Shown one piece after another: positions 1 to 9,227 of a DNA stretch of 39,746 nucleotides (its first letter is position 1; each line of letters begins with the position of its first letter). Origin of the DNA: Bacillus luti (GTDB taxonomy: Bacteria > Bacillota > Bacilli > Bacillales > Bacillaceae_G); contig NZ_MACI01000044.1 of assembly GCF_001884105.1 (NCBI RefSeq), positions 1 through 39,746 of the forward strand. Direction: 5' to 3'. The position numbers and the translations under genes are program-made. The notes beneath the pieces are model-generated. The model worked only from the letters and a program-made list of their open reading frames with translations. It was not told the origin of the DNA and did no database searches.

Positions 1-52
1 GATAATCAGTGGGGGATGAAGAAAACCCCCACTGATTAAAGTTTCACTTTAT
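1..52 (-). repeat. bcr1-like repeat, partial copy cut by window start
   Basis: Positions 3-38 form the same strong hairpin (AATCAGTGGGGG ... CCCCCACTGATT) found in the repeats near 16476 and 19846. It is followed by the shared end GTTTCAC and the pentamer TTTAT at 48-52, which is the known bcr1 target duplication. Read on the minus strand it starts exactly like the other two copies. The distal part lies outside the window. Confidence 0.8.
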
Positions 53-119
53 ATACATCTTTAGTTCTATATGATAGACATAGAATATATTTACAAATAT
101 AACATTTGATGGGTAGCAG

Positions 120-228
120 AATAGGAAGGCCTGTTTTATACTAATATTGTGTCACCCCTTCTAAGGGATAGTGCGCAGCCGGTGATTGGCTAATGGGAAC
201 ATTCTCATTTTGCCAGTGCCGGTTTTTT
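120..228 (+). terminator. Leader hairpins ending in an intrinsic terminator upstream of the kinase gene
   Basis: A small hairpin (CAC-CCCTT-ct-AAGGG-ata-GTG, 153-173) is followed by a longer one. In the longer hairpin CCGG 179-182 pairs with 219-222, TGGC with GCCA, and AATGGGA with TCTCATT. Six T residues follow at 223-228. The run ends only about 43 bp before the TTG start of the kinase. It may end the upstream transcript, or it may be an attenuator or riboswitch expression platform for the kinase operon. I could not match it to a known riboswitch consensus. Confidence 0.6.
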
Positions 229-271
229 ATTAGATAATGATGATAATAAATTTTTTGAGGGAGGGATCGTT

Positions 272-2131
272 TTGAAAAAGATAGATTTTACTTCTGTGAG
301 AGAGCAAGTAGCTAGTTTTTATATTTATTCTATCTCTTTTCTTGGTTTAATTGCTGTTATGATTTCCTTATTTTTAATTGAAATGCCTTCCCATTTTGTA
401 TTACTTTTGTTGTTAATTATGTTTATGGGCATTACTGAGTATTTTCCGATCCGCATTTGGAGAGGTGGAATCACACTGAGCCTTACACTTATTTATATAA
501 TGAATTGGCAGTTTGGAATGTATACAACTGTTGTTTCATGTGTGGGTGTGATGTTAAGTATCCAATTGTTTCGCCGATTACCTATGCAAAGGACGGTATT
601 TAATTGTGCGCAACTTGCCCTTAGCATTGTATTAGCAGAATGGTTTTCGAGAGGATGTTTCTCTCTTTTTATTTCTGGAATGAATCTTTCAGTTTTATAT
701 GAAAAATTCATAATCTTATTTTTATTCAGCGCATTTCTTTGTCTATTTAACAGTTTATTTTATGATCTTTTAATCATACTTCTTCCTCAGCCTTACCCAC
801 TAGAAGAGTGGCGTAAAAAGAATATGTTAGTACTCTTGAGTTTGAGTTTTTGTTTACTTTATTCTTCACTTATACATATTTTAGATTACCGATATCGTGG
901 CGTGATAGATGAAATTATGGTACTGTTCTTCTTTTTCCCACTTGTGGCAATTTGTATCATTAGCTCATTCGTTAGACAAATACGAGTGGAAAAAGAACGA
1001 TTATATAAGCTTTTTTCTATTACGACGGAATTAAGTCACGGATTATCTGCCGGAAACTTACAACAGATGAAACAATCATTGAAAGGATTTCTAGGAATAC
1101 AGGCATATGTTTTATGGGCGAAAGATGAAGAGAACTGGACGCTTTTATTAAAGGATGGAAAAGTACGTCATGATATTTCTAATTATTCTGACCTGTATAA
1201 GGAGTTTGAAGAAATATCAGAAACTGTAGTTGTGACGGATTGGAAAACAGGTATGGCTCCGGGAGATGAAGTGTTTGAAAATACGATGCGTTCTCTTGTG
1301 TATTTACCTCTTAAGGTAAATCACGAATTAGTTGGAATGTTTGTGGCAGGGAAAAGTAGGAGTGCGAGTTTTATTACTGAAGATGTACAAACTTTAGCTA
1401 CGTTTGCTAATCAATTAGGCAGCTTGCTTAAAACACGGACACTCGTCTCTGAACAGGAAAAAAGAACGATTTTAGAAGAGCGAAATCGAATTGCTCGTGA
1501 AATCCACGATGGAATCGCACAAGCATTGGCTGGTGTGATATTTCAGATGGAGTCAGCCCAGAAAAAGTATGCAGATGAACCAAAAGACATGCAGCAAGTG
1601 GTAGATACAAGCATAAAAAAATTAAGGAAGAGTTTGAGTGAAGTTCGTTATTCTATTTATGCTTTAAAGCCATATCCAACACAAAGATTAGGACTAAAAC
1701 AAGCAATTATAAGTAAAGTCCAATCCTTAAAACAAGAATATGATTTAGCCATTACATATCATGAAAGAGGTCGTTCTCGAAAACTTAGTTTTACGAAAGA
1801 ACGAGTCATTTTCGACACTTTACAGGAGAGTTTGCAGAACATTATAAAGCATGCAAGGGCAGATAAAGTTGATATTTTATTAAGTTATCAAAAGGAACAT
1901 ATACTTTTAAAGGTAAAGGATAACGGAATTGGTTTTTCTCTTTTTGAATCTATGATTAAAGCAAAGCATGAGCCGCATTATGGTATATTACATATGAATG
2001 AACAGGCTGAACAGCTAGGGGCCGCCCTTCAAATTGATAGTTCAAAAGGAAAAGGTACAGAAATTATATTGTTAATTCCAGATTCAGAAATGGGGGAGGA
2101 GTATCATGATTCGAATATTAGTAGTGGATGA
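272..2131 (+). CDS. NarL/DegS-family sensor histidine kinase with GAF domain
   Basis: This is a 619-residue membrane kinase. Residues 1 to about 235 are strongly hydrophobic with several membrane segments. They are followed by a GAF-like domain (about 245-390), a HisKA_3 dimerisation/phosphoacceptor region and a C-terminal HATPase. The motif EERNRIAREIHDG places the phosphorylated histidine at residue 412, and DNGIGF and GKGTEI mark the ATP-binding fold. The TTG start at 272 is chosen for the GAGGGAGGG ribosome site just upstream. The gene overlaps the next one, a LuxR-type response regulator, by 26 bp, so the two form a cognate pair. The family phosphorylates a NarL-type regulator, and the GAF domain may sense a small ligand. 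The signal is unknown; the secreted protease and CalY-like gene downstream are possible targets. Confidence 0.93.
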   Translation: MKKIDFTSVREQVASFYIYSISFLGLIAVMISLFLIEMPSHFVLLLLLIMFMGITEYFPIRIWRGGITLSLTLIYIMNWQFGMYTTVVSCVGVMLSIQLFRRLPMQRTVFNCAQLALSIVLAEWFSRGCFSLFISGMNLSVLYEKFIILFLFSAFLCLFNSLFYDLLIILLPQPYPLEEWRKKNMLVLLSLSFCLLYSSLIHILDYRYRGVIDEIMVLFFFFPLVAICIISSFVRQIRVEKERLYKLFSITTELSHGLSAGNLQQMKQSLKGFLGIQAYVLWAKDEENWTLLLKDGKVRHDISNYSDLYKEFEEISETVVVTDWKTGMAPGDEVFENTMRSLVYLPLKVNHELVGMFVAGKSRSASFITEDVQTLATFANQLGSLLKTRTLVSEQEKRTILEERNRIAREIHDGIAQALAGVIFQMESAQKKYADEPKDMQQVVDTSIKKLRKSLSEVRYSIYALKPYPTQRLGLKQAIISKVQSLKQEYDLAITYHERGRSRKLSFTKERVIFDTLQESLQNIIKHARADKVDILLSYQKEHILLKVKDNGIGFSLFESMIKAKHEPHYGILHMNEQAEQLGAALQIDSSKGKGTEIILLIPDSEMGEEYHDSNISSG

Positions 2132-2744
2132 TCATACTGTTTTGCGTGATGGAATTCGAAGTATATTGGAACTCGAATCTGATATGCGAGTAGTTGGGGA
2201 GGCTGTTTCCGGTGATGAGGTAGTAAAGAAAGTAGAAGAGTGTAGGCCTGATTGTATCTTAATGGATATTAATTTACCAGGAAAAAATGGTATCGAGGCT
2301 ACATCACTCGTGAAAAATCAGTATCCGAACTGCCGTGTTCTCGTATTAACGATGTATGAACATGATGAATACTTGATGTCTGCTCTTCGGGCAGGGGCAG
2401 ACGGTTATTTATTGAAGGATTCATCATCCGAGCAGGTAGTGGCGGCAATCCGAATGGTATTAAAAGGAGATTCTGTGATTCATCCGCGTATGACTAAAAA
2501 GTTGATTACATATCATCAACAAACGAAATCAGAATCAAATGAAAATGAACTAACAGAGCGTGAAAAAGAAATACTATTTGAATTGGTCAAAGGTCTTAGC
2601 AATAAGGAAATTGCTGAAGCTCTATATATTAGTGACAAGACAGTTAAAATTCATGTTAATAAGATTTTCAGGAAATTAAATGTGAAAAGCCGTTCACAAG
2701 CAGTCATATATGCTGTTCGAAATCAGCTTGTTCCATTTTCTTAA
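2106..2744 (+). CDS. LuxR/NarL-family response regulator
   Basis: This 212-residue two-domain regulator has an N-terminal receiver with acidic pocket D8/D9, phosphoacceptor D54 (in CILMDINLPG) and a conserved Lys in LLKDSS. A C-terminal LuxR helix-turn-helix follows (about 148-205, LTEREKEILFELVKGLSNKEIA). The start ATG lies inside the kinase gene behind GGGGGAGGAG, giving a 26-bp overlap and likely translational coupling. Its targets cannot be read from the sequence. The next genes, a large extracellular protease and a CalY paralogue, are candidates by proximity only. A strong terminator follows directly. Confidence 0.95.
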   Translation: MIRILVVDDHTVLRDGIRSILELESDMRVVGEAVSGDEVVKKVEECRPDCILMDINLPGKNGIEATSLVKNQYPNCRVLVLTMYEHDEYLMSALRAGADGYLLKDSSSEQVVAAIRMVLKGDSVIHPRMTKKLITYHQQTKSESNENELTEREKEILFELVKGLSNKEIAEALYISDKTVKIHVNKIFRKLNVKSRSQAVIYAVRNQLVPFS

Positions 2745-2757
2745 ATGAAAATCATTT

Positions 2758-2819
2758 AAAAGAACTACTCTGTACCTTATTATTTTACTCAAAATAATAA
2801 GGAGCGGAGTAGTTCTTTT
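2758..2819 (+). terminator. Terminator after the two-component pair
   Basis: A perfect 13-bp outer stem (AAAAGAACTACTC with GAGTAGTTCTTTT) encloses a second stem (CCTTATTATTTT with AAAATAATAAGG). It ends the kinase/regulator operon and separates it from the protease gene. Confidence 0.9.
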
Positions 2820-2987
2820 GTACTATACGGTATAGAACTAATAACTAAAAAAAATATTCCTTTTTGATAATTTTCAGAAAAATTTAAATTTATTAAGATA
2901 AGAAAGTAGAGTCGTAGCCTAATAGTTTTGAAGATTTATGTTATGCAATGACTATAGATACAAATAAATTTAGATGGGGGAACTTGT

Positions 2988-5900
2988 ATGAAGAGAGGAA
3001 AATTTGGGAGGGTTCTTACAGGAACATTAGTTGCTGGTATGCTATTGTCACAAGGTATTCCGTATAACGTATTAGCAGAAAGTCCGGCTGAACTGAAGCC
3101 AGTTGATAATGCGGAACAGGTACTAATGAATCTGTCTGCAGAACAAAGAAAAGCGTTGGAACAGCTAGATGTAAGTCCTAATTTTACGATTTCACCTGAT
3201 ATTGATACGAATAGTCCTAAATTAGTTAACGTTATCGTGGAATTCAATCAAGCTCCAGCAAAAATTGAAGTGATGAAACAAGCGGCGAAAGGGAAGAAAA
3301 TAGCTGCTACTACTGCGCAAGCAAAAGTGGATGAAGAGCATAAAGTGTTCAAACAACATGTCGAATCTTTAAAATCGAAGAAAGATGTTGGCACTTACGA
3401 TACGAAAAAAGTGGAAATCACACGCGAATATAAAAATGCAATCAACGGTGTAGCGATGACTTTACCTGGTGTGGCTGTCAAAGAGTTGATCCAATCAGGA
3501 GTAGTAAACCGTGTCTTTAAAGATTACGAGGTAAAAGTAGAACCTCCAGTAGAAACACAAAAAGAAATCCAGCCAAAAATGGCGGACAGTATTCCGCAAA
3601 TTGGTGTGGACAAGCTTCATGCAGAAAACATTACAGGTAAAGGAATTAAAGTCGGCGTTCTTGATACAGGTGTTGACTATAATCATCCAGATTTAAAAGA
3701 TGCTTATAAAGGCGGATATGATTTTGTAGATAACGATGCAAATCCGATGGAAACAACGTACGAGGATTGGATAAAAGCTGGTAAGCCAGAGTATCCAGGG
3801 TTAGTGTACTATACAAACCATGGTACACATGTAGCAGGAACGATTGCAGCTCAAAAGAAAAACAATGCCGATTACGCTGTAAAAGGTGTGGCACCTGATG
3901 TAGATTTATATGCTTACAGAGTCCTAGGACCATGGGGCGGAGGAAATACAGCGGGAATCCTTGCTGGGATGGATAAAGCAATTGCAGATGGTATGGATGT
4001 CATCAACATGTCGCTAGGTGCACAGACGAATGATCCGCTATATGCTACTTCTGTCGCAGTAAATAACGCGATGCTTTCAGGTGTGGCGACAGTTGTTGCC
4101 GCAGGTAACGCCGGACCGAACGAAAAAACTCTCGGCTCTCCTGGAACGGCAGCTCTTGGTATTTCAGTAGGGGCGAGTGATGTTTCTATGTCCATTCCTA
4201 CATTCCATGCAAGTACAGCAAGCGAAAAGTTTGAAAATATGCAGTTATTAGGGAAAGATTTTCCTGATAAGTTAGAAGAATTGCAAGGACAATCGTTACC
4301 GATTGTATTTGCAGGACTGGGTAAGCCAGCTGATTTTACGGGGAAAGATCTTAACGGGAAAATTGCGTTGATTCAGCGCGGGGAAATTACGTTTGATGAA
4401 AAAATTAAAAATGCTAAAAAAGCTGGAGCAAAAGCAGTTATTGTGTATAACAATGCTGACGGACAAATATCTGCCTACTTAGGTGAGGGGGTAGGTCTTA
4501 TTCCATCTTTCCGTCTGTCAAAAGCAGATGGCGAACGGTTAAAGGCGCTAGGTGAAGTATCTTTCAAATTTGAAACGCTGAGCAATACAAAAACGGAAGG
4601 TGATCACTTAGCTGATTTCAGCTCCCGTGGGCCGGTAAATGGGAATTATGACATTAAGCCAGACGTAGTCGCTCCGGGTGTGTCTATTTTCTCTACTGCA
4701 CCGGAATATATTAACGATCCGCAGGACGGGATAAATTATGGTAATGCCTATGTACGCTTGTCTGGTACTTCTATGGCAAGCCCTCATGTAGCGGGTACAG
4801 TAGCATTGATTTTACAGGAGCATCCAGAATACACTCCTTTCGATGTGAAATCGGCTCTTATGAATACATCTGATGATTTGAATGGCAAGAATTCCGTATA
4901 TGAAGTGGGTGCTGGGCGCATCGATGCGTATCAAGCCGTCCATACGGACACATCCATTAAAGTATTAGACAAAACACAAAATATCGAGAATGGCAAAGTT
5001 GTCGAAATTGACGAACAAACAGGTTCCATTGTGTTTGGCAGACATGTTAAGCAAGGTGATAAACCGATTGAAGCGAGCAAAAAGGTGGTTGTCCAGAACA
5101 ATAGTAAAGACGAAAAATCCTTTAAAGTAGAAGTGGAGTATCACGGTGAGCGTACAGGCATTCAAGATGCAGTAAAGAACGGTATACAAGTTGACGTGCC
5201 GGCATCTCTTACAGTGGCAAGCGGACAATCACAGGAACTACAGCCGAAAATTACGATTCCTGCTAGCGCAGCGAAAGGTAGATACGAAGGGTATATTCAT
5301 GTAACGAATGCGAACAATCCGTCTGAAACATACCAAATCCCGTTCGCTGTCATGGTGACGGAAAAGGGATTTGAATATGCGAAAACGAGCAATCCATCCG
5401 TGACGAATACGACACCTTTCTGGCAATATATGTACCCGTTTGTTCATGTCAACATGAAGTTGAATAGCCCGATGAAAACCATTGATGTGCTTGTTAAGGA
5501 TAGTGCAACAGGGAAAGCTGTAGGTTTTATAGGCACAGCAGATGCCAGCAGATTATTGATAGACGTAGACACGTTTCTTATGAATGCATTTAGCGGTACT
5601 GTCTATCCATTTACCAATGATCCTTCTAAGCCGATTGGTGATCTTCCTGTAAAGCTTCCGGCAGGCGATTATCTACTGGAACTGATTGCACACGATGAGG
5701 AAGGAAAATCATATGTTATAGATAATCCGCTTATCGTGGACAATACAGCACCGGAAGTAAATATGGATAAAAAACCGGGTGTAATCGAGGTTAATGACTC
5801 CATGTTCACAGTAGAGGATGGACAAAAAGCAGTATGGCTGCATGGAACAGCCAAGGATGCGACAGTGGATCTATTGAAATCAAAAGGTTTAAACTATGAT

Positions 5901-7139
5901 CAATCGTCCAATCAAATGGCTTACTATGCAAACACTGGAATGATAGGTGGGTACTTCCCAATCCAAGCAAATGGAGACGTAAAATTCGGCATTGAGGAAA
6001 GTGATATTGCAACGAAACCTCTAAATTTGACTTTGGCTACGTATGATATTGCAACGGCAATTGGTAAACAAAACTATGTTTTCGTAAAAGAAGGTACGGA
6101 ATATACGACTTCTAGTTATGATAAGAAAGACGTAAAAGTTGGCGATACAGTTACGAGGACACTTAGTCTTAATAATGTGAAGCAGCTTGTATCCGGGGAA
6201 TTCCAGATCGACTTCAGAAAAGATTTGCTCAAGTTTGAGAATGTGAAACTGAACAATGCGGCAAACGAGTACGCGAAGGAAAGAGGTTTGGAAGTATCGA
6301 TGCAAGATCCTGTGGTGACAGAAGGAACTTACAATAATACGGTGAAAGTTGGCGCATCCATGAAAGGGAATACATTTAGTGGTATGGACGGAGATCTGCC
6401 TTTCCTTGATGCCACGTTCAAAGTAGTAAATGAATATTACGATATTGTTGTGGGTGATTACCAGTTTAATGTAAAACAGGCGTCTTATATGAAAGCGGGA
6501 CAAACAGGTGCTACTGCCATTCCTTCTTTCGGTACGGAAAGTTTTAACGTGATTCCAACACATTCGAGAGCGTATGGTTCTATCCAGCCGGAAGGATTTT
6601 TGGATGGGAAGGAGGGCTCTCAGTATTTGAGAAAAGTAGATTATACAAAAATCGGTGCCCAAGTATATGCGATGTCTCCAAGCGGCAAAAAATATAAAGG
6701 AACGATTGATAAACAAGGAATCTACGAGATCAAAGGCATCCCAGCATCTACTGAAGCATACACAGTTGTTTTTGATGTTCCGGGACATCTCAAAGCGATG
6801 AAAAAATTCATTCCGGGGTATTTTGTAGGAGATGAGCTGCGCGGGCAAAATGTTAAAATAGGTGCTAAAAATCTTGCAGGGGACGTAAATGGTGACAGAT
6901 TGATTGACATTCGCGATATGCAAAGCGTAGTTGAGGTATACGGCAAGGAGGATGCATCTATCGTGCCGCAAGACATCAATCAAGATGGTGTTGTGAACGA
7001 GACAGATGTCCGCTTCATTGAGAAAAACTTCTTGCAAAAAGAAGTCGGCGTTCCAGAAGTGGTTAAGCCAAAAGAAACAATCGGTAAAAAAGGACTGGCA
7101 GATTTCTTACGTCAGATTGGTCTAGAACCGAAGAAGTAA
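2988..7139 (+). CDS. Secreted Vpr-like S8 subtilase with PA, cohesin-like and dockerin-like modules
   Basis: This 1383-residue exported serine protease starts with a signal peptide (residues 1 to about 31, cut after VLA). An I9 propeptide region follows, then a subtilisin catalytic domain with triad D226 (LDTGVDYNHPD), H281 (NHGTHVAG) and S595 (SGTSMASPHVAG). A PA domain is inserted at about 415-550. Beyond the protease come beta-rich Fn3-like segments, a cohesin-like module (about 1040-1170: VKVGDTVTRTLSL ... GEFQIDFRKDLLKFENVKL) and a carboxypeptidase-regulatory/CnaB-like segment (about 1195-1290). Two EF-hand-like dockerin repeats (GDVNGDRLIDIRD and DINQDGVVNETDV, about 1298-1350) lie near the end. 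There is no LPXTG anchor. The RBS is a GGGGGA site just before ATG 2988. It probably degrades extracellular protein; the cohesin and dockerin modules may act in assembly or calcium binding. The gene stands alone between a terminator and a stem-loop. Confidence 0.93.
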   Translation: MKRGKFGRVLTGTLVAGMLLSQGIPYNVLAESPAELKPVDNAEQVLMNLSAEQRKALEQLDVSPNFTISPDIDTNSPKLVNVIVEFNQAPAKIEVMKQAAKGKKIAATTAQAKVDEEHKVFKQHVESLKSKKDVGTYDTKKVEITREYKNAINGVAMTLPGVAVKELIQSGVVNRVFKDYEVKVEPPVETQKEIQPKMADSIPQIGVDKLHAENITGKGIKVGVLDTGVDYNHPDLKDAYKGGYDFVDNDANPMETTYEDWIKAGKPEYPGLVYYTNHGTHVAGTIAAQKKNNADYAVKGVAPDVDLYAYRVLGPWGGGNTAGILAGMDKAIADGMDVINMSLGAQTNDPLYATSVAVNNAMLSGVATVVAAGNAGPNEKTLGSPGTAALGISVGASDVSMSIPTFHASTASEKFENMQLLGKDFPDKLEELQGQSLPIVFAGLGKPADFTGKDLNGKIALIQRGEITFDEKIKNAKKAGAKAVIVYNNADGQISAYLGEGVGLIPSFRLSKADGERLKALGEVSFKFETLSNTKTEGDHLADFSSRGPVNGNYDIKPDVVAPGVSIFSTAPEYINDPQDGINYGNAYVRLSGTSMASPHVAGTVALILQEHPEYTPFDVKSALMNTSDDLNGKNSVYEVGAGRIDAYQAVHTDTSIKVLDKTQNIENGKVVEIDEQTGSIVFGRHVKQGDKPIEASKKVVVQNNSKDEKSFKVEVEYHGERTGIQDAVKNGIQVDVPASLTVASGQSQELQPKITIPASAAKGRYEGYIHVTNANNPSETYQIPFAVMVTEKGFEYAKTSNPSVTNTTPFWQYMYPFVHVNMKLNSPMKTIDVLVKDSATGKAVGFIGTADASRLLIDVDTFLMNAFSGTVYPFTNDPSKPIGDLPVKLPAGDYLLELIAHDEEGKSYVIDNPLIVDNTAPEVNMDKKPGVIEVNDSMFTVEDGQKAVWLHGTAKDATVDLLKSKGLNYDQSSNQMAYYANTGMIGGYFPIQANGDVKFGIEESDIATKPLNLTLATYDIATAIGKQNYVFVKEGTEYTTSSYDKKDVKVGDTVTRTLSLNNVKQLVSGEFQIDFRKDLLKFENVKLNNAANEYAKERGLEVSMQDPVVTEGTYNNTVKVGASMKGNTFSGMDGDLPFLDATFKVVNEYYDIVVGDYQFNVKQASYMKAGQTGATAIPSFGTESFNVIPTHSRAYGSIQPEGFLDGKEGSQYLRKVDYTKIGAQVYAMSPSGKKYKGTIDKQGIYEIKGIPASTEAYTVVFDVPGHLKAMKKFIPGYFVGDELRGQNVKIGAKNLAGDVNGDRLIDIRDMQSVVEVYGKEDASIVPQDINQDGVVNETDVRFIEKNFLQKEVGVPEVVKPKETIGKKGLADFLRQIGLEPKK

Positions 7140-7149
7140 ATAAAGTGTC

Positions 7150-7200
7150 TTAGGAGCGGCTGTTGATAAAAGAAGGGGAAATATCAATAGTCGCTCTTAA
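7150..7200 (+). terminator. Long stem-loop after the protease gene
   Basis: A 19-bp stem with G-U pairs (7150-7168 with 7182-7200) lies 10 bp after the stop codon. There is no proper T-run behind it, so it could be a weak terminator or an mRNA 3' stabiliser. Confidence 0.5.
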
Positions 7201-7345
7201 ATAAAACAAAACGTTCTTTATTAAGAATCTAGTGGCTATCTTAGAGGTAAAATTAACAGACATTAAATAAGGAAACAAGTTATTTGATTTTACCTTATAT
7301 GAACTTATTGGCTTTTAAATATTATAAAAATAGGGGGGCATTAAA

Positions 7346-7945
7346 ATGAGTCTTAAGAAAAAACTTGGTATGGGTGTTGCATCTGCAGCTCTTGGTTTAT
7401 CTTTAATTGGAGGCGGAACGTTTGCGTACTTTAGTGATAAAGAAGTATCAGAAAACACGTTTGCGGCTGGTACGTTAGATTTGAGCATTGATCCACAAGT
7501 TATCATCGATGTTGACAAAATCAAACCAGGTGATCAAATAGAACGCGATTTCCACTTAATCAACAGCGGTACTTTGAAAATTAAGGACGTTCATCTTCTT
7601 ACTGATTACACTGTAACAGATGTAAAAGGCGATAATGGAAATGCTGATTTCGGTGATCATGTTAAAGTGGAGTTTTTATGGAATATAGACAAAAACACAG
7701 TTCCTGTATGGGAAACTACGTTGTCTGAATTAAAACAAGCAACTGCTGATGGCAACCTTCCTGATCTTGTCCAAAAAGGTGTCGTAAATTGGGAAGGAAA
7801 TGGACTTGCTCCGGGCAAGGATGACAGTTTCTATGTGAAATTTATATTTGAAGATAATGGGGAAGATCAAAACGTATTCCAAGGAGATACATTGAAATTA
7901 AATTGGACATTCGATGCGTCTCAGACAAAAGGTAAAGAAAAATAA
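7346..7945 (+). CDS. Camelysin/TasA-family (CalY-like) secreted protein
   Basis: This 199-residue protein starts with a signal peptide typical of SipW substrates (basic MSLKKK, hydrophobic core, cut near FA-YFSDKE). The family-typical block ENTFAAGTLDLSIDP and the NSGTLKIKDV strand region follow. The family includes TasA, the biofilm amyloid fibre of B. subtilis, and CalY/camelysin of B. cereus, which is listed as peptidase family M73. Here it is a monocistronic paralogue with a GGGGGG ribosome site. The known partner sipW is not in the window, so export would need a peptidase encoded elsewhere. Its position behind a two-component system and a protease suggests a surface or matrix role. Whether it is a protease or a fibre subunit cannot be told from sequence. 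Confidence 0.9.
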   Translation: MSLKKKLGMGVASAALGLSLIGGGTFAYFSDKEVSENTFAAGTLDLSIDPQVIIDVDKIKPGDQIERDFHLINSGTLKIKDVHLLTDYTVTDVKGDNGNADFGDHVKVEFLWNIDKNTVPVWETTLSELKQATADGNLPDLVQKGVVNWEGNGLAPGKDDSFYVKFIFEDNGEDQNVFQGDTLKLNWTFDASQTKGKEK

Positions 7946-7999
7946 GTTCAAATGGTATTCATTATATTTATGTACCAATGGAATCGTTAAATAAAAACG

Positions 8000-8047
8000 C
8001 AATATAAAGAGAGGCAGCCATTCGAAGGATGACCTCTCTTTATATTG
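8000..8047. terminator. Bidirectional terminator between convergent genes
   Basis: A perfect 15-bp inverted repeat (CAATATAAAGAGAGG and its complement) encloses an 18-base loop. It lies between the CalY-like gene (plus) and the glycosyltransferase (minus) and can serve both. Confidence 0.85.
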
Positions 8048-8072
8048 TGAATTGATGATACATTAGCTGAAT

Positions 8073-9218
8073 TTAAGCTAGCATTTCCGCATTTCGACTT
8101 TGAATAACATCATTATAATGCATGAGTAAATTATTGAAAATTTCATCCCAGCTTTGTGTAGTAGCGTAGGAGTGAGCATCTAGGCTCATTTGTTTCCGGA
8201 TTTCTTTATTATTTAACAAGCCATAAATAGAAGATAAAAATGAGTCTTCATTTTTGGATTCGCATAGAACGCCCGTTTTTTCATCTGTAATAATATTTTT
8301 AACTCCGCCACTATTTGCACCAATAACAGGTGTACCACATGCAAGTGATTCCAGTACGACGTTCCCAAATGTTTCAGTAGCAGATGGAAATACCATTAGA
8401 TCGGAAGAAGCATAGGCTTCAGCTAAATCTTCACCTTGTAAATATCCAGTAAAGGTTACATTTGTTTTCGGAACAGCTTCACGCAAATTTGTTGCTAGAG
8501 GACCATCTCCTGCGATGAGCCAATGAATGTCGTTTCGAGCATGCGCTGTTTTAACGATAATGTTTTGTAACGTATCAATATCTTTTTCAGGAGCAATCCG
8601 TCCAACGTAGGAAAGAATATACTTCGCTGTAATATTATATTTTTTTCGGAATAGGTCTGTATTATAAGATGGATGAAAGAGTGTACAATCTACACCACGT
8701 CCCCATATATAAAGAGATTGAAAGCCTTTATTTTTTAATTGATGTAATGTTTCAGGGGATGGAACGAAATTTTTGTGCATATGACTATGAAACCATTTTA
8801 AATAGTTCCAAAGCATATTGGAGAGGAATTCGATTTTGTAATAACGTAAATAAGCATCAAAATCAGTATGATAAGAACCGACAACTGGAATGTTTAACTT
8901 TTTTGCGTAATATAACCCACAAAGCCCCATGTTGAAAGGTGTGGCAATGTGAATCATATCAGGTTTAAAAGCAAGAAGTTCCCGTTTAATGCGTGGAGTA
9001 GGAAAAGAAAAGCGACATTCTGGATATAATATTGTTAACGGGATACTTCTCATCTTATTCACATTAGCCACGAAATTATCTTCAGCCGTATGCTGAGGGG
9101 CGAAAACAGAATAGGCGATTTTTTCTTTTTGAAAGTAACGTGTTAATCGTTCTAATGTTTTCGCAACCCCGTTGACTTGTGGTGTAAAAGTATCGGTAAA
9201 AATGGCGACTCTCATCAT
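8073..9218 (-). CDS. Family-4 glycosyltransferase (GT-B fold)
   Basis: This 381-residue retaining glycosyltransferase begins MMRVAIFTDTFTPQVNGVA, typical of the group that includes plant SQD2, mycobacterial PimB/MgtA and bacterial diacylglycerol glycosyltransferases. The N-terminal acceptor domain is followed by a C-terminal nucleotide-sugar domain with SYVGRIAPEKD and the EX7E motif (ATETFGNVVLES). No signal peptide is seen; it is probably membrane-associated and uses a UDP- or GDP-sugar to modify a lipid acceptor. It is the second gene of a minus-strand operon, only 9 bp after the PAP2 phosphatase, which also points to lipid or envelope metabolism. The RBS AAGGAG lies before two adjacent ATGs at 9218 and 9215. 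The sugar and acceptor are unknown. Confidence 0.88.
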   Translation of the reverse strand: MMRVAIFTDTFTPQVNGVAKTLERLTRYFQKEKIAYSVFAPQHTAEDNFVANVNKMRSIPLTILYPECRFSFPTPRIKRELLAFKPDMIHIATPFNMGLCGLYYAKKLNIPVVGSYHTDFDAYLRYYKIEFLSNMLWNYLKWFHSHMHKNFVPSPETLHQLKNKGFQSLYIWGRGVDCTLFHPSYNTDLFRKKYNITAKYILSYVGRIAPEKDIDTLQNIIVKTAHARNDIHWLIAGDGPLATNLREAVPKTNVTFTGYLQGEDLAEAYASSDLMVFPSATETFGNVVLESLACGTPVIGANSGGVKNIITDEKTGVLCESKNEDSFLSSIYGLLNNKEIRKQMSLDAHSYATTQSWDEIFNNLLMHYNDVIQSRNAEMLA

Positions 9219-9227
9219 ATCACTCCT

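Noticed and set aside
120-228. c-di-GMP, fluoride or other known riboswitch upstream of the kinase
   Set aside because: GCAGCCGG resembles part of the c-di-GMP-I core, but the other conserved parts (such as the CACGCACAGGGCAAACC region) are missing. No other consensus matched.
6021-7037. 338-codon frame on the minus strand inside the protease gene
   Set aside because: It is opposite a gene with clear domains, has no start signals and no recognisable protein features.
2988-7139. Cellulosome component
   Set aside because: Dockerin-like and cohesin-like modules alone, on a protease and without scaffoldin or cellulase genes, do not support a cellulosome.
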